Positions 1 to 9,879 of a stretch of 64,000 bases of DNA are shown in pieces. The notes under the pieces are model-generated. The model did no database searches and was not told where the DNA came from. It saw only the letters and a program-made list of their open reading frames with translations. Each line of letters begins with the position of its first letter. Position 1 is the first letter of the stretch. The translations under genes were made by a program, and so were the position numbers. The stretch is from UBA5614 sp034678545 (GTDB lineage Bacteria > Cloacimonadota > Cloacimonadia > Cloacimonadales > Cloacimonadaceae), in contig JAXDBS010000024.1 in NCBI GenBank assembly GCA_034678545.1, positions 1-64,000 on the forward strand, read 5' to 3'.

Positions 1-827
1 CGGAACTCACTCTGGAAGAGGCTTTGGAAGCAACTAAGATCCACTCCGTTTCCGGCTACTCGTCCAGCTTCGTAAATGGCATCCTGACCTCTCGTCCGTT
101 TAGAGCCCCTCACCACACGATCTCTGACATCGCCCTGATCGGGGGAGGCACCTTCCCTAAACCGGGGGAAGTGTCGCTGGCGCACCGGGGGGTTTTGTTT
201 TTGGACGAGCTCCCGGAATTCAAGCGCGGGGTGCTGGAAGTGCTGCGCCAGCCTTTGGAGGACGGGGTGGTCACGATCTCCCGGGCCACGCAGAGCCTGT
301 CCTTTCCTGCCGAGTTCAATCTCATCGCTTCGATGAATCCCTGCCCATGCGGCTACTACGGCAGCAACATCCCGAACCACGCCTGCAACTGCCAGTGGGG
401 CAAGATCCTCACCTACAGGTCAAGGATTTCAGGACCGCTATTGGACAGAATTGACATCCACGTGGAAGTGCCGGCCGTCACCTATGCCGACCTTAGTTCC
501 CTGCCAACGGGCGAGACTTCCGCCCAGATCAGGCAGCGGGTGAATGGAGCAAGGTCCATCCAACGCGCGCGTTTCAAGACAGAGAAGATCTTCTGCAATG
601 CCCAAATGAGTTCCAAGGTCTCCAGAAAACACTGCCAGCTGACTCCGGAAAGCCACTCCCTGCTTCAGAACGCCATCGACCACATGGGCTATTCCGCCCG
701 CGTGTTTGACCGCATCCTGAAAGTATCGCGCACGATAGCCGACCTGGAAGGCAGCGAGGACATCAAACCGGAGCACGTGAGCGAGGCGATCCAATACAGG
801 ACTTTGGACCGGAAATTCTGGGAGTAA
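1..827 (+). CDS. comM: YifB/ComM family Mg-chelatase-like AAA+ ATPase, C-terminal part (gene cut by window start)
   Basis: The reading frame is open from the first bases, so the N-terminus lies outside the window; codons from position 3 read ELTLEEALEATKIHSV, a typical internal stretch of this family. Visible landmarks are the Walker-B-like segment LAHRGVLFLDELPEF, the sensor segment NPCPCGYYG and a C-terminal Mg_chelatase_C-type domain ending in YRTLDRKFWE. In the family, ComM is a DNA helicase that promotes branch migration during natural transformation, while many YifB homologues are uncharacterised. Only about 275 of the usual ~500 residues are seen. The last 25 codons are duplicated, in decayed form, downstream of the next gene. 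The family call is secure; the role in this organism is inferred. Confidence 0.93.
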   Translation, partial: ELTLEEALEATKIHSVSGYSSSFVNGILTSRPFRAPHHTISDIALIGGGTFPKPGEVSLAHRGVLFLDELPEFKRGVLEVLRQPLEDGVVTISRATQSLSFPAEFNLIASMNPCPCGYYGSNIPNHACNCQWGKILTYRSRISGPLLDRIDIHVEVPAVTYADLSSLPTGETSAQIRQRVNGARSIQRARFKTEKIFCNAQMSSKVSRKHCQLTPESHSLLQNAIDHMGYSARVFDRILKVSRTIADLEGSEDIKPEHVSEAIQYRTLDRKFWE

Positions 828-918
828 CTTGAATTATGTTATACTTGTCAATACTCTGATTGAATATTTGACAATAGCAAACAATCAATAAGCTGCAGCG
901 GGCAATTTACAGTAAGGC

Positions 919-947
919 TTGACAACTTTATCCTGCTCTGCTATAAG
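919..947 (+). promoter_or_regulatory. Sigma70-like promoter for the S8 peptidase gene
   Basis: TTGACA (919-924) and TATAAG (942-947) are separated by 17 bases, which is the optimal spacing. They lie 45 bases upstream of the subtilase start, which also has an AGGAAAG ribosome-binding site. Confidence 0.55.
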
Positions 948-991
948 GCCACAAATTTAAGAAAAGAAAAATTAGAATAAAAGGAAAGTAC

Positions 992-3900
992 ATGAAAAAG
1001 CTGCTGTTTTGTATTAGCATTTTATTTTTGCTGGGCGGGATAGTGTATTCAAGCGCGATATCAGTTGACAACGTCCCCCGCCCCAAGTACGCAGCAGACT
1101 TGGTCAAAATCCAGCTTACCGGGGAAGCCTACAGGCTGGCCAACCTGCCCCAGGGGCTGTATGCCGAAGCTTCCTCTTTCCGCATTAACGAATTGGACCA
1201 GCTGATGGCCCGGGTTGGCGGAAAGGCCATAATCAGAGCCCACATCCGCATGAAGGACACGGCGTTTGAACAAAGGACAGGCTTTGACCGCTGGTTCCTC
1301 ATCAAACTGGACGGCCGCGTGCCGGCCGAAGGCGCCATCCAGGCCTTCAAATCCAACCGCTATATCGAAAAGGCGACACCGGAAGGATATGCTTATACTA
1401 CCGCTGTTCCCAACGACACCTTTTATGCCAATAACTGGGGGCATAACAATACGGCCCAACTGCCTGCCTATACGGGCGACAGCCATTCCGGCGCAGGCGT
1501 GGGCACCACGGGTTTTGACGCCGATATGCAGCTTGCCTGGGATCAAAGCCAGGGTTATGGCACAGACAGCACCATTATCGCCATCATCGATACCGGCGTG
1601 GACACTTCCCATCCCGACTTGCGGCTGGTTACAGGATACGATTATGGCGACAATGACAGCAACCCCATGGATGACAGCGCAAAGCGCGGACATGGAACAT
1701 CCTGCTCAGGAGTTGCGGCGGCCATTGCCAACAACGCACTGGGGATCACCGGTGCTGCCGGGGGCTGCAGCGTGATGCCGCTGAAAATTGCCAATTCAAG
1801 CGGCAGACTGGGCTTTACTGCCATCGAGAACGCGCTGACGCATGCCGGCAACAATAATGTGGACATCGCCAGCATGAGTTTTGGCTCTGAAGGCGGAACG
1901 GTTGAAGGCAACTACCCTTCTACAGACACAGCGCTGGAATACGCCTACAGCCAGGGCGTGACATTACTTGCCGCCACCGGCAACTTCAACAACTCCGCCA
2001 TAGCATATCCCTCCAACCACAACAAGGTCATCAGCGTTGGCGCCGCCAGCCCCTGCGGACAGAGGAAATCCTACTCATCCTGTGACGGCGAAACCTGGTG
2101 GGGTTCGAACTACGGGAACGCGACTCCGGACGATAAGGAAGCGGTGGACATCATGGGTCCCACGATCCTGCCTGCGACAGATCTGGTCGGAACTGCAGGC
2201 TACAACACTTCATCTTCTCCGGAGGGTGATTATTACCTGTGGTTCAACGGCACATCCTGCGCCACTCCCTATGTTGCCGGGTGCGCCGCGCTTCTGGTTT
2301 CCAGGGATCCTTCCCTCACGCCTGATCAGGTGAGGACCGCCCTGACCTCCACTGCCACGGACATGACCCTTGACGGAGGAGTTGGATGGGATCAATATAC
2401 AGGTTATGGCCTGGTCAATGCCAATGCAGCCTTGAATTCTCTGATCCCGGGCAACCCTGCCTGCTCGATCACCTCTCCTGCCCATGGCTCGATCCATGAT
2501 CTGAACAGCACAGTCACCGTCACCGCGACCGCGTCCGACCAGGACGGCTGCATCACCGGCGTGGACTTCTACATTGACGATATCCTCAAATCAACAGATA
2601 CTGCGTCTCCCTATACTTGGGACTGGGACACTGCCGGCTACAGCGTCGGCGACTATGTAATCAAAGCTATCGCCACCGATGATGACGACAAAACCGCCAG
2701 TCAGACTGTTACTGTGTACCTAGTGGGAGCACCTGACGAAGGTTTCGAAACAGGAGATTTCACCCTCTTTGCCTGGACCAATAACAGCGCCGTTCCCTGG
2801 ACCGTGCAAAACTCGGAAACCTTCAGCGGCGCCTATGCCGCCAAGTCCGGCGCCATCGGCAACGTCGACTCCACCGCGGTCAGCCTGAATATCATTGTTG
2901 CCACAGCCGGGGAGCTCAGTTTCTGGAAGCAGGTGTCTTCGGAGCTAAGTTATGATTACCTGCGTTTCTACATAGACGGCGTGAAGCAGGATGAATGGTC
3001 CGGCTCAGTTGCCTGGTCCGATGAGACCTATGCCCTGACAACCGGCCCCCACATCCTCCGCTGGACCTATTACAAAGATCTTTATATGCCAGGCGGCAGC
3101 GACTGCGCCTGGCTGGACCACATCATTTTCCCCCCGTTGGAAACCTATTACGCGCCCCCGACCGGCCTGATGGCGGTTCCGGGCAACGCCGTTGTCAGCC
3201 TCAGCTGGCAGGCGCCCGGGGGCGGCACTCCCACAGGCTACAAGGTTTACAGGAACGACACTTATCTTGCTCCGGCCACGGGGCTCACCTATCATGACAA
3301 TGCGGTTGTGAATGAAACCACCTACAGCTATTACGTGACAGCCCTTTACGGCGAGGAGGAATCCGAACCGTCCGATACCGTGCAGGCCACCCCTTCCCCC
3401 AGCCCCACTATTCAGATCGGAGCAGGGACGGCCACCGGCCAAAACCTTCCGGTCGACCCTTATTTCGGCTATACTTATTCCCAGTCCATCTATCTGAAAT
3501 CCGAGGTGAGTATTCCCGGCAGCATCACCAGGCTGCAGTGGCAGTACAACGGCAACAGCGCCTGGACCGACTCGATCATGATCTATATGGGGCAAACGTC
3601 ATTAAACTCCTTTGCCTCAACCTCGAGCTGGATTCCCCTGGCCGACCTGACCCAAGTCTACAATGGAAGCCTGGCAGTTCCCGCCGCGCCCGGATGGATC
3701 GAGCTGACCCTGGACCCTCCCTTTGAATACGACAACACCCAGAACCTGGTGATCGCGGTGGATGAAAACACCTACGGCTATCACTTGAGCGGAGGCGAGT
3801 TCTATTGCTCGCACGTATCCGGATCTCGGAGCATAGTGTTTTACAATGACTACACAAATCCTGATCCCGCCTCGCCTCCAACTTCCGGCTATAACCTCTA

Positions 3901-5164
3901 TACAAAAAGCTATGTGCCGAACCTGAAGCTTACCCTGCTGCTCAGCACCAACGGAGCTGATATCAGCGTCAATCCCGCAGCTTTGGATTATGGCGACGTT
4001 GTGGTGGGCCAGACTGATGTCAGGCAGTTCACCATCCAGAATTCCGGGGACGAGAATCTGGAAGGCACCATCACAACGCCGGCCGGCTACACAGTCGCGC
4101 TCGCAGCCCGTTCAACTGATGGGGTTGCCAAGGCATCCGGCGCAACCCGCGACACGCTTGGCTTCAGTATAGCCCCGGGTGATACCAGCACCTTCAACCT
4201 CACATTCGCGCCTTCCGCGGCGATATCCTATAATGGCAACGTCGTCATCAACAGTGATGCCGTCAACGAACCCACCGTCAATCTTGCTGTGATCGGAGCC
4301 GGTTTCATCCCGCCTACGGTCTCAATCGACAACAATACTATGTCAGACACGCTGGCCATTAATGCCGAAGGGTCGGACAGCTTCACGATCAGCAACTCAG
4401 GCAGCCAGGATCTCACTTTCACCCTGGTTGAAGATCCCGCTGTGGACTGGTTCAGCGCTTCTCCTGTTTCAGATTCCGTTAACGGGGGCGGGTTCCGGCC
4501 CGTGACGGGATATTTTTCCGCCGGTGAGCTGGCGCCGGGCACCTATAACACCAGTTTGCTCTGCAACTCCAATGATCCGGATGATCCCCAGCTGGTTATT
4601 GAAGTGGAATTGGTGGTCATCAATACTAATCCGTCCATGGAGTTGCCGGGCTCGTTCAGCTTTGGCATGAACGACAGCCTGGTCGTTGACCTTGCTCCTT
4701 ATGTCGATGACGCAGACCCGCAGGATTTGGCCCTGGATTATAGCGGAAACACCAATGTGCTGGTATCGGTCGATGGGTTGAATGTTACGTTTACTGCTGT
4801 TAGAGACTGGTACGGAACCGAGGACATCACTTTCTCAGTTTATGACGGCTATGCATGCTCCTATGATACGGTAGCCGTTTCCGTGCTGCTGAATTATCTG
4901 GCTCCGCCGGCAGTCACGATCAGCGTTATCACGGGTGGCGTCAGGCTGGACTGGGCCGCGGTGGAAAACGCCACCGCCTACGAGATCTACAGCTCGACCG
5001 ATCCCCATAGCGCTTTTGCCCTGCTGGGTTCGACCTCCGACCTGTATTACGAGGTCACGGATACAGTGCCGCAGGAATTCTACTACGTGAGGGCCGTTAA
5101 CGAACCGGCTCGTACCGCTGATCCGGCTGAGATTTTGAAGAGAAGAAACCAGAAGAGAATTTAA
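992..5164 (+). CDS. Secreted S8 (subtilisin-like) serine peptidase with long modular C-terminus
   Basis: This 1390-residue protein starts with a signal peptide (MKKLLFCISILFLLGGIVYS), followed by a propeptide-like region to about residue 135. The S8 catalytic domain spans roughly 150-485. The triad is visible: Asp200 in IIDTGVDTSHPDL, His234 in GHGTSCSG and Ser422 in NGTSCATPYVAG. Next come an Ig-like domain (~490-580, FYIDDILK), a jelly-roll domain opening with EGFETGDF (~583-725), an Fn3 domain, a beta-rich domain, a choice-of-anchor-D/ASPM-type domain (LDYGDVVVGQTDVRQF), further Ig-like modules and a last Fn3-like domain (GGVRLDWAAVENATAYEIYS). There is no type-A sorting tag. Residues ~490-1120 and the last 85 closely match the C25 peptidase at 10016. 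The tail after the Fn3 domain (KRRNQKRI) is extended compared with that paralogue. Extracellular or surface proteolysis is inferred. Confidence 0.9.
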   Translation: MKKLLFCISILFLLGGIVYSSAISVDNVPRPKYAADLVKIQLTGEAYRLANLPQGLYAEASSFRINELDQLMARVGGKAIIRAHIRMKDTAFEQRTGFDRWFLIKLDGRVPAEGAIQAFKSNRYIEKATPEGYAYTTAVPNDTFYANNWGHNNTAQLPAYTGDSHSGAGVGTTGFDADMQLAWDQSQGYGTDSTIIAIIDTGVDTSHPDLRLVTGYDYGDNDSNPMDDSAKRGHGTSCSGVAAAIANNALGITGAAGGCSVMPLKIANSSGRLGFTAIENALTHAGNNNVDIASMSFGSEGGTVEGNYPSTDTALEYAYSQGVTLLAATGNFNNSAIAYPSNHNKVISVGAASPCGQRKSYSSCDGETWWGSNYGNATPDDKEAVDIMGPTILPATDLVGTAGYNTSSSPEGDYYLWFNGTSCATPYVAGCAALLVSRDPSLTPDQVRTALTSTATDMTLDGGVGWDQYTGYGLVNANAALNSLIPGNPACSITSPAHGSIHDLNSTVTVTATASDQDGCITGVDFYIDDILKSTDTASPYTWDWDTAGYSVGDYVIKAIATDDDDKTASQTVTVYLVGAPDEGFETGDFTLFAWTNNSAVPWTVQNSETFSGAYAAKSGAIGNVDSTAVSLNIIVATAGELSFWKQVSSELSYDYLRFYIDGVKQDEWSGSVAWSDETYALTTGPHILRWTYYKDLYMPGGSDCAWLDHIIFPPLETYYAPPTGLMAVPGNAVVSLSWQAPGGGTPTGYKVYRNDTYLAPATGLTYHDNAVVNETTYSYYVTALYGEEESEPSDTVQATPSPSPTIQIGAGTATGQNLPVDPYFGYTYSQSIYLKSEVSIPGSITRLQWQYNGNSAWTDSIMIYMGQTSLNSFASTSSWIPLADLTQVYNGSLAVPAAPGWIELTLDPPFEYDNTQNLVIAVDENTYGYHLSGGEFYCSHVSGSRSIVFYNDYTNPDPASPPTSGYNLYTKSYVPNLKLTLLLSTNGADISVNPAALDYGDVVVGQTDVRQFTIQNSGDENLEGTITTPAGYTVALAARSTDGVAKASGATRDTLGFSIAPGDTSTFNLTFAPSAAISYNGNVVINSDAVNEPTVNLAVIGAGFIPPTVSIDNNTMSDTLAINAEGSDSFTISNSGSQDLTFTLVEDPAVDWFSASPVSDSVNGGGFRPVTGYFSAGELAPGTYNTSLLCNSNDPDDPQLVIEVELVVINTNPSMELPGSFSFGMNDSLVVDLAPYVDDADPQDLALDYSGNTNVLVSVDGLNVTFTAVRDWYGTEDITFSVYDGYACSYDTVAVSVLLNYLAPPAVTISVITGGVRLDWAAVENATAYEIYSSTDPHSAFALLGSTSDLYYEVTDTVPQEFYYVRAVNEPARTADPAEILKRRNQKRI

Positions 5165-5263
5165 CCGGTCTCACTACACTTTGCCTCACCTGCGGATGTT
5201 TCAGAGGCTTTATGCAAAACGGAATTGCCTGAATTTTCCGTCGCCACGAAGGATGGCTATTAG

Positions 5264-5359
5264 TTGAGATTGGAGACAGGGGGCAGCGACAATTTCAAGC
5301 CGGAGCACGGGAGCGAGGCAATCCAATACAGGACGCTGGACCATAAGTTTTGGGAATAA
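5264..5359 (+). pseudogene. Decayed duplicate of the comM 3' end
   Basis: Read in one frame, this stretch ends in KPEHGSEAIQYRTLDHKFWE followed by TAA. That matches the true comM C-terminus at 750-827 (KPEHVSEAIQYRTLDRKFWE, stop) at 20 of the last 25 codons; the upstream match fades and a TAG lies at 5261. It has no start codon or ribosome-binding site. The subtilase gene therefore sits between the real comM end and a comM-tail remnant. The rest of the 350-base gap (5165-5514) shows nothing else recognisable. Confidence 0.85.
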
Positions 5360-5514
5360 AACATGTTACACCAGAATTGTTTTCAGATATGTGAATCGTT
5401 CCAATTCATAGTAATTCATACAGCACTTGAATTCTGCGCGGGGGGATAGAGGATTTCCCACGATACTCCCTCGCTGCATATTGGGAAGCAGTCAAAAACA
5501 AGAGCTTGCATATA

Positions 5515-8500
5515 TCACTTATATGTGCTGGCAGCAACTACGCGGAAGAACTTTTTGCTCTCACTGGGACTGGTGATAACATAACTGTTAGTATGGACCA
5601 CTGCATCGGGTACTTCAGGCCAACTGTGAGGGTAATCCGAGCAATAAACTCTATAACAATATGCACCGGGAACATCATCCCAGGCAAGGACTAAATCAGA
5701 ACCAAGCACACTTATGGATACTAAAGGCGGAGTGAGAACGACGGGCGTGGCCACCGGCGCAACAAATATCGTCACGGGAATGTGACTGGTTAACTCACCT
5801 GTATCAAAAGGATTGGCGGGATTTATCTCATCCGGATTACTGAGCAGGTAACGGCTGCGGTTTTCTACATAGATGGGATCCGTATAGTAGAAAGCATTGC
5901 CCTCAACATAACTTTGAGAATCCATGGGTCGGCTTGCCCTGATCGCCAAACTGCCGCCGGTGTATTCAAAGGGTGTGCTGAGAGGGAAATGGACATAATT
6001 GTATTCGCCACTCATGATACTTACAAGCCCGTCAAAGACAAGGCTGTAGCCGCTGAAATCCAGCCAGCCGGCAGTCAGGTCAGCGGCAGTGGTATTCTTC
6101 ATCCAGAGTTTTACAGGTGTTTCGATTATATCCTGAATGAAGTTGCTTTCGTAAATGATCCCTTCTATAAAGCCGGATTGCATTTGCATCTCGGTTGCCG
6201 TATATATTGTTTCCGATAAGCTGGTTCTGAAGCTGAAACAGAAGGGCAGATAATTAGCCGCAGTGGGGCTTCCATCCTCACCCACCACAGCTCCATAGGT
6301 AGTCCAGGTATAGACATTGACCTGTCTAGTCGTGGATGAGTTGTTAGCGTTGTTTTCGTCATTTGTCAAAACCACTTCGCCATAGATAAAATATGTTCCC
6401 TCCAGTTGAGGTACCCAGTTCAGATTGAAAACATAGGCTTGGCCCGGTTCGAGCGGAATGGTATAATTCTGCGTTTTCAGGACAGTGGGTCCGTTGGTGG
6501 ACATAACTCTGATTGTATATGAGCTTTGTGGAGCAGTGCCTCTGTTTTCTACAGTAATTGTCTGGGTAACGGAAAAGGATGGGAAACCTAAAGTTGAGCC
6601 AGTCATATACAGAACAGCCAGGTCATTCTCAGGTTGAGCCTGCTGAAGCAGGAGGGTATCCAGGGAAATTGAAACATTGAGGTTCATACTGGATAACCTG
6701 AAGGCAAGATATTGGTCAGTTCCTGTGTAGGTGGACAAGTCAACAATGTATTGCTCGTAGGAGGAAGTAAGCCCAAGCGCGGTAAAGGAAGTGAAGGTAT
6801 AGATATCTTCAGGATCGGTCATGGTGCCGACAATGACACTGGCAGAATTACCTATCCATTTTGCCATAAAACTCATCCGTATGTTTTCTATTCCCACAGT
6901 GATTTGAGGTGAAATCAAAGGCGGCGTGACTGATGCATCTTCAGTCATCAGAGCAAAGATTACGCTGTTGGGGGCGGTTACATAATGAGCCGTGCCGGTT
7001 TGAATGCTTGTGCCCGGAGCAGTTAGCTTTGACCATCCGCCGGGCAGGTCGGGAGCAGTTACTGCGTCAAAGTTCTGGCAGTGTGGTAAAGCAGTTATCT
7101 TATAATCAATTTCGGTGGAAAAAGACCAGACAGGACCGGCAGCCTCACCGCTGTAATTGATGGCAACGATTTTCCAGTAGTAAGCAGTCTGGTAATCAAG
7201 TTCCGGTTCGTAGGTTTCAGATGTAGTGTTTTCCACAAAGGGAGGAGGGTTGGTGGTGCCGAAATAGACGTCATAACTGTCAGGGCTTCCACCGGTGCCA
7301 CCGGCGGTCCAGGACAGAGCTGCATCTAAACTGACCAGTGTTGCTCCATTTTCAGGGCTTAAACACACAGGAGCGGAAGGGGGGTCGGGAGGCGGAGTGT
7401 AGACAAACTCATCTGCGCCAATATCAGGATTGAACAGATCTCTGGGCTGATTATCAAAATCAGAGGTGATTTCTGCAATGGGGATGGCATTTCCATCTGC
7501 TGAAGTGAGAATATGATTGTCTATATGCAGGTCAAAGGGAGAGGAAACACTGACAAATGGCACATCCTCTGTCATGCTGTTTTGTTCTTTATCGACCATG
7601 AATGTTTTGTAATCTGTCATGGTCTGATAACCCGTGCTGCCGAAATATCCTATAAGATTTCTGGTACTGGGAGTACCTGCAAAATAGATGTTGTTGTCCG
7701 AACCCGCTCCCACGACTGAATTATCAAAATTATAGCTCCAAATTAGTACAGTATAGCCGTATGTGCCATGGATACTCTTATTCACAAAGATATTGTTTTT
7801 CAGAATAGTAGGAGTTGTGTTTAACTCAACTGTTGCCGTAGAAAACTCATTATTTTGGCCAATTGCTGATAAATATACTGTGTTATAGGAAACATGACAG
7901 TTGCTGTTACACTCTATTGCGGCAGTGGAGGGGCTCAAAAATGAATTCTCGGTAGTCAGATCATAGATCATATTGTTGTAGATGTAGTCTGTGCCATTAT
8001 TACAATCTATGGCTCTAATGCTCGAACCGTTGCCTTTGGCCATAAAATCGAAAATCTTGTTGCGGGCAATATTGTTGATGCCATGAGATGTATATATCCC
8101 GCATAAGATGGCTGTACCGGGATTAACGTCAGGGTAATAATTGAAATCATAGATCTGGTTGTCGTAAACTTGTGTTTCCGCATCAGTGGCTACAGTAGAA
8201 AGTCTTATTCCGGCTATAGTGGAAACCATGGAACTTGTGGTTCCATAGATGGATATATTCCGAATAACATTTTCCGAATAATTACCTGCATTGGAGGTCG
8301 AATTAGGATTACATGTAATACCGTAGATAAGAAATGATGATGATGTTGTTAAGAGATTAGCAGAGATGTTATGGATTTCATTTCCGGTTACTGTATTATC
8401 TGATGTTACGGGGTTAATCAAGTATGCATAGCATGTATTTCCTGTAAAAGAAATGTCTCGGATAATATTGTCGTTAATATTATTGATATGTCCGTGCAAA

Positions 8501-9702
8501 TTGTTGATTGCTTTGAAATTTAGACAAGAAATCTGGAAACAGTTTTCTATTATGTTATTGGTTATGTTTACAATACCTGCTGCTGACTGATTTGTAATCG
8601 CATGAAATAAACCACTGTTTGCTACAGAATAGGTACAATCATATATGTGGTTGTATGTAAGGTCAACAGTGTTAATGGTTGAAGCACTTCCCGCCATATT
8701 GTTGATACAATAAACATTGCTTGTGGTGGACGCACTTTTAAGAGATATGCTGTTGTGGGAGATAGTCACATTGGTATTGGGCGCGCCAAAGGTCTCAATC
8801 CCATATAAAATATGGGTGTGGTCTACACCTGATCCGGTGTTATTATCTATCGTATTGTAGGAAATCGTGAAATCCCATTGATAATATGATCTAATCCCAT
8901 AAGCTGGATTCGTTGTATTGCCTCCTCCGAAATTAAGGACATGATTACCTGTGGAAGGAGAATTTCCTCCTATGTCATTTCCCCTGTTAACAGCAACATA
9001 AGGAACACTTGAATTAAACCCCCGTAGGAGTATGCCTATGCTGCTGTTATTAATGGTGTTGCCATAAAGCTTATTAAAAGAATTGGATAAAACTTCGCTG
9101 TAAGAGAAAAACTCCGTTTGAGCAGAACTCAAGAGAGAATTTAAAACCAGTATGCCTACAGAACCTCTGACTTGGGTTAAAGTATTGTAACTGTCATTGT
9201 AACGATTGAGGTATATTGTGCAGCATTGGATAGTATTATGCTGAGAGCCAAAATTGGATGAATCTATGAACAGCCCATACCCGAATTCCATCATGGCGGT
9301 TGTATTCTCAGTATTGGGGTCATACAGGTCAATGCCGTCAATAGTGACATAGTCACAACCGCTTAGAATCCAGATCCCATCGGGAGTTGAAGCATTGTCT
9401 GATGTTCCCGGGTAAGCAGTGATCAACGGATTGGTGCCTGTCCCATCTTTTTGGAAAACAATGGTTCGGGTAGAATAACCCGTAGCAGTTAAATTGATTG
9501 CAGCAGACAGAGTTTCGGTGTGACCTGCCGCCACATTGAAAGTGACTCCTCCTTCTCCCACTCCTGCTGCGTTGAGGGCTGATACTGCCGCGGCTACTGT
9601 GGCATATGCCCCCGGAATGCTATATACACCGCTCATTTGAGCCGAAAGCGCGGACGCTGAAACCAGGATAAAAATAAACAAAATCGCAATCCTTGTTTTC
9701 AT
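5515..9702 (-). CDS. Secreted right-handed parallel beta-helix protein with Fn3, adhesin-like and CARDB-like modules
   Basis: This 1395-residue protein has a signal peptide (MKTRIAILFIFILVSASALS). The N-terminal motif (YATVAAAVSALNAAGVGEGG) is common in Bacteroidota-type surface beta-helix proteins. A long run of short Asn-rich strands such as ISYNTIDNN and ITNNIIENC (to about residue 720) is typical of PbH1 repeats and ends in FNPDIGADEF. An Fn3 module (SPENGATLVSLDAALSW), a choice-of-anchor-J/cleaved-adhesin-like module (HCQNFDAVTAPDLPGGW), a CARDB-like module (VTQTITVENRG) and a C-terminal Fn3-like domain (LVLAWDDVPGAYCYRVYCS) follow. No catalytic residues are recognisable. The helix region (about 7700-9400) is visibly richer in A+T than its neighbours. 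Polysaccharide binding or cleavage, or adhesion, is possible but unproven. Confidence 0.85.
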   Translation of the reverse strand: MKTRIAILFIFILVSASALSAQMSGVYSIPGAYATVAAAVSALNAAGVGEGGVTFNVAAGHTETLSAAINLTATGYSTRTIVFQKDGTGTNPLITAYPGTSDNASTPDGIWILSGCDYVTIDGIDLYDPNTENTTAMMEFGYGLFIDSSNFGSQHNTIQCCTIYLNRYNDSYNTLTQVRGSVGILVLNSLLSSAQTEFFSYSEVLSNSFNKLYGNTINNSSIGILLRGFNSSVPYVAVNRGNDIGGNSPSTGNHVLNFGGGNTTNPAYGIRSYYQWDFTISYNTIDNNTGSGVDHTHILYGIETFGAPNTNVTISHNSISLKSASTTSNVYCINNMAGSASTINTVDLTYNHIYDCTYSVANSGLFHAITNQSAAGIVNITNNIIENCFQISCLNFKAINNLHGHINNINDNIIRDISFTGNTCYAYLINPVTSDNTVTGNEIHNISANLLTTSSSFLIYGITCNPNSTSNAGNYSENVIRNISIYGTTSSMVSTIAGIRLSTVATDAETQVYDNQIYDFNYYPDVNPGTAILCGIYTSHGINNIARNKIFDFMAKGNGSSIRAIDCNNGTDYIYNNMIYDLTTENSFLSPSTAAIECNSNCHVSYNTVYLSAIGQNNEFSTATVELNTTPTILKNNIFVNKSIHGTYGYTVLIWSYNFDNSVVGAGSDNNIYFAGTPSTRNLIGYFGSTGYQTMTDYKTFMVDKEQNSMTEDVPFVSVSSPFDLHIDNHILTSADGNAIPIAEITSDFDNQPRDLFNPDIGADEFVYTPPPDPPSAPVCLSPENGATLVSLDAALSWTAGGTGGSPDSYDVYFGTTNPPPFVENTTSETYEPELDYQTAYYWKIVAINYSGEAAGPVWSFSTEIDYKITALPHCQNFDAVTAPDLPGGWSKLTAPGTSIQTGTAHYVTAPNSVIFALMTEDASVTPPLISPQITVGIENIRMSFMAKWIGNSASVIVGTMTDPEDIYTFTSFTALGLTSSYEQYIVDLSTYTGTDQYLAFRLSSMNLNVSISLDTLLLQQAQPENDLAVLYMTGSTLGFPSFSVTQTITVENRGTAPQSSYTIRVMSTNGPTVLKTQNYTIPLEPGQAYVFNLNWVPQLEGTYFIYGEVVLTNDENNANNSSTTRQVNVYTWTTYGAVVGEDGSPTAANYLPFCFSFRTSLSETIYTATEMQMQSGFIEGIIYESNFIQDIIETPVKLWMKNTTAADLTAGWLDFSGYSLVFDGLVSIMSGEYNYVHFPLSTPFEYTGGSLAIRASRPMDSQSYVEGNAFYYTDPIYVENRSRYLLSNPDEINPANPFDTGELTSHIPVTIFVAPVATPVVLTPPLVSISVLGSDLVLAWDDVPGAYCYRVYCSDYPHSWPEVPDAVVHTNSYVITSPSESKKFFRVVAASTYK

Positions 9703-9719
9703 AATATCACCTCTAATCT

Positions 9720-9748
9720 TTTTATGAATTGCTTTTGATTTATGTCAA
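9720..9748 (-). promoter_or_regulatory. Possible promoter of the beta-helix gene
   Basis: On the minus strand TTGACA (9748-9743) is followed after 17 bases by ATAAAA (9725-9720), with CATAAA one base closer. The -35 is perfect and the -10 is weak. A GAGGTG ribosome-binding site then precedes the ATG at 9702. Confidence 0.4.
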
Positions 9749-9834
9749 GGAAAATGGTTCCGGATATTAAACCCCTTACAACTTCTTACTCCATTCAAAT
9801 TGTAAAAGTGGGGAATCCGTGGAGCACATTCCCC

Positions 9835-9861
9835 TTGACATTTTAGGCGGTTATGTATAAT
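9835..9861 (+). promoter_or_regulatory. Promoter upstream of the C25 peptidase gene
   Basis: TTGACA (9835-9840) and TATAAT (9856-9861) are both perfect consensus hexamers, but the spacer is only 15 bases. The implied transcript has an untranslated leader of about 150 bases. Confidence 0.5.
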
Positions 9862-9879
9862 TGAATAGTTCGTTAGCCT

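Noticed and set aside
1061..1693. Long minus-strand frame inside the subtilase gene
   Set aside because: It lies wholly within the S8 gene, opposite strand; composition follows the codon bias of the sense gene and no family is recognisable.
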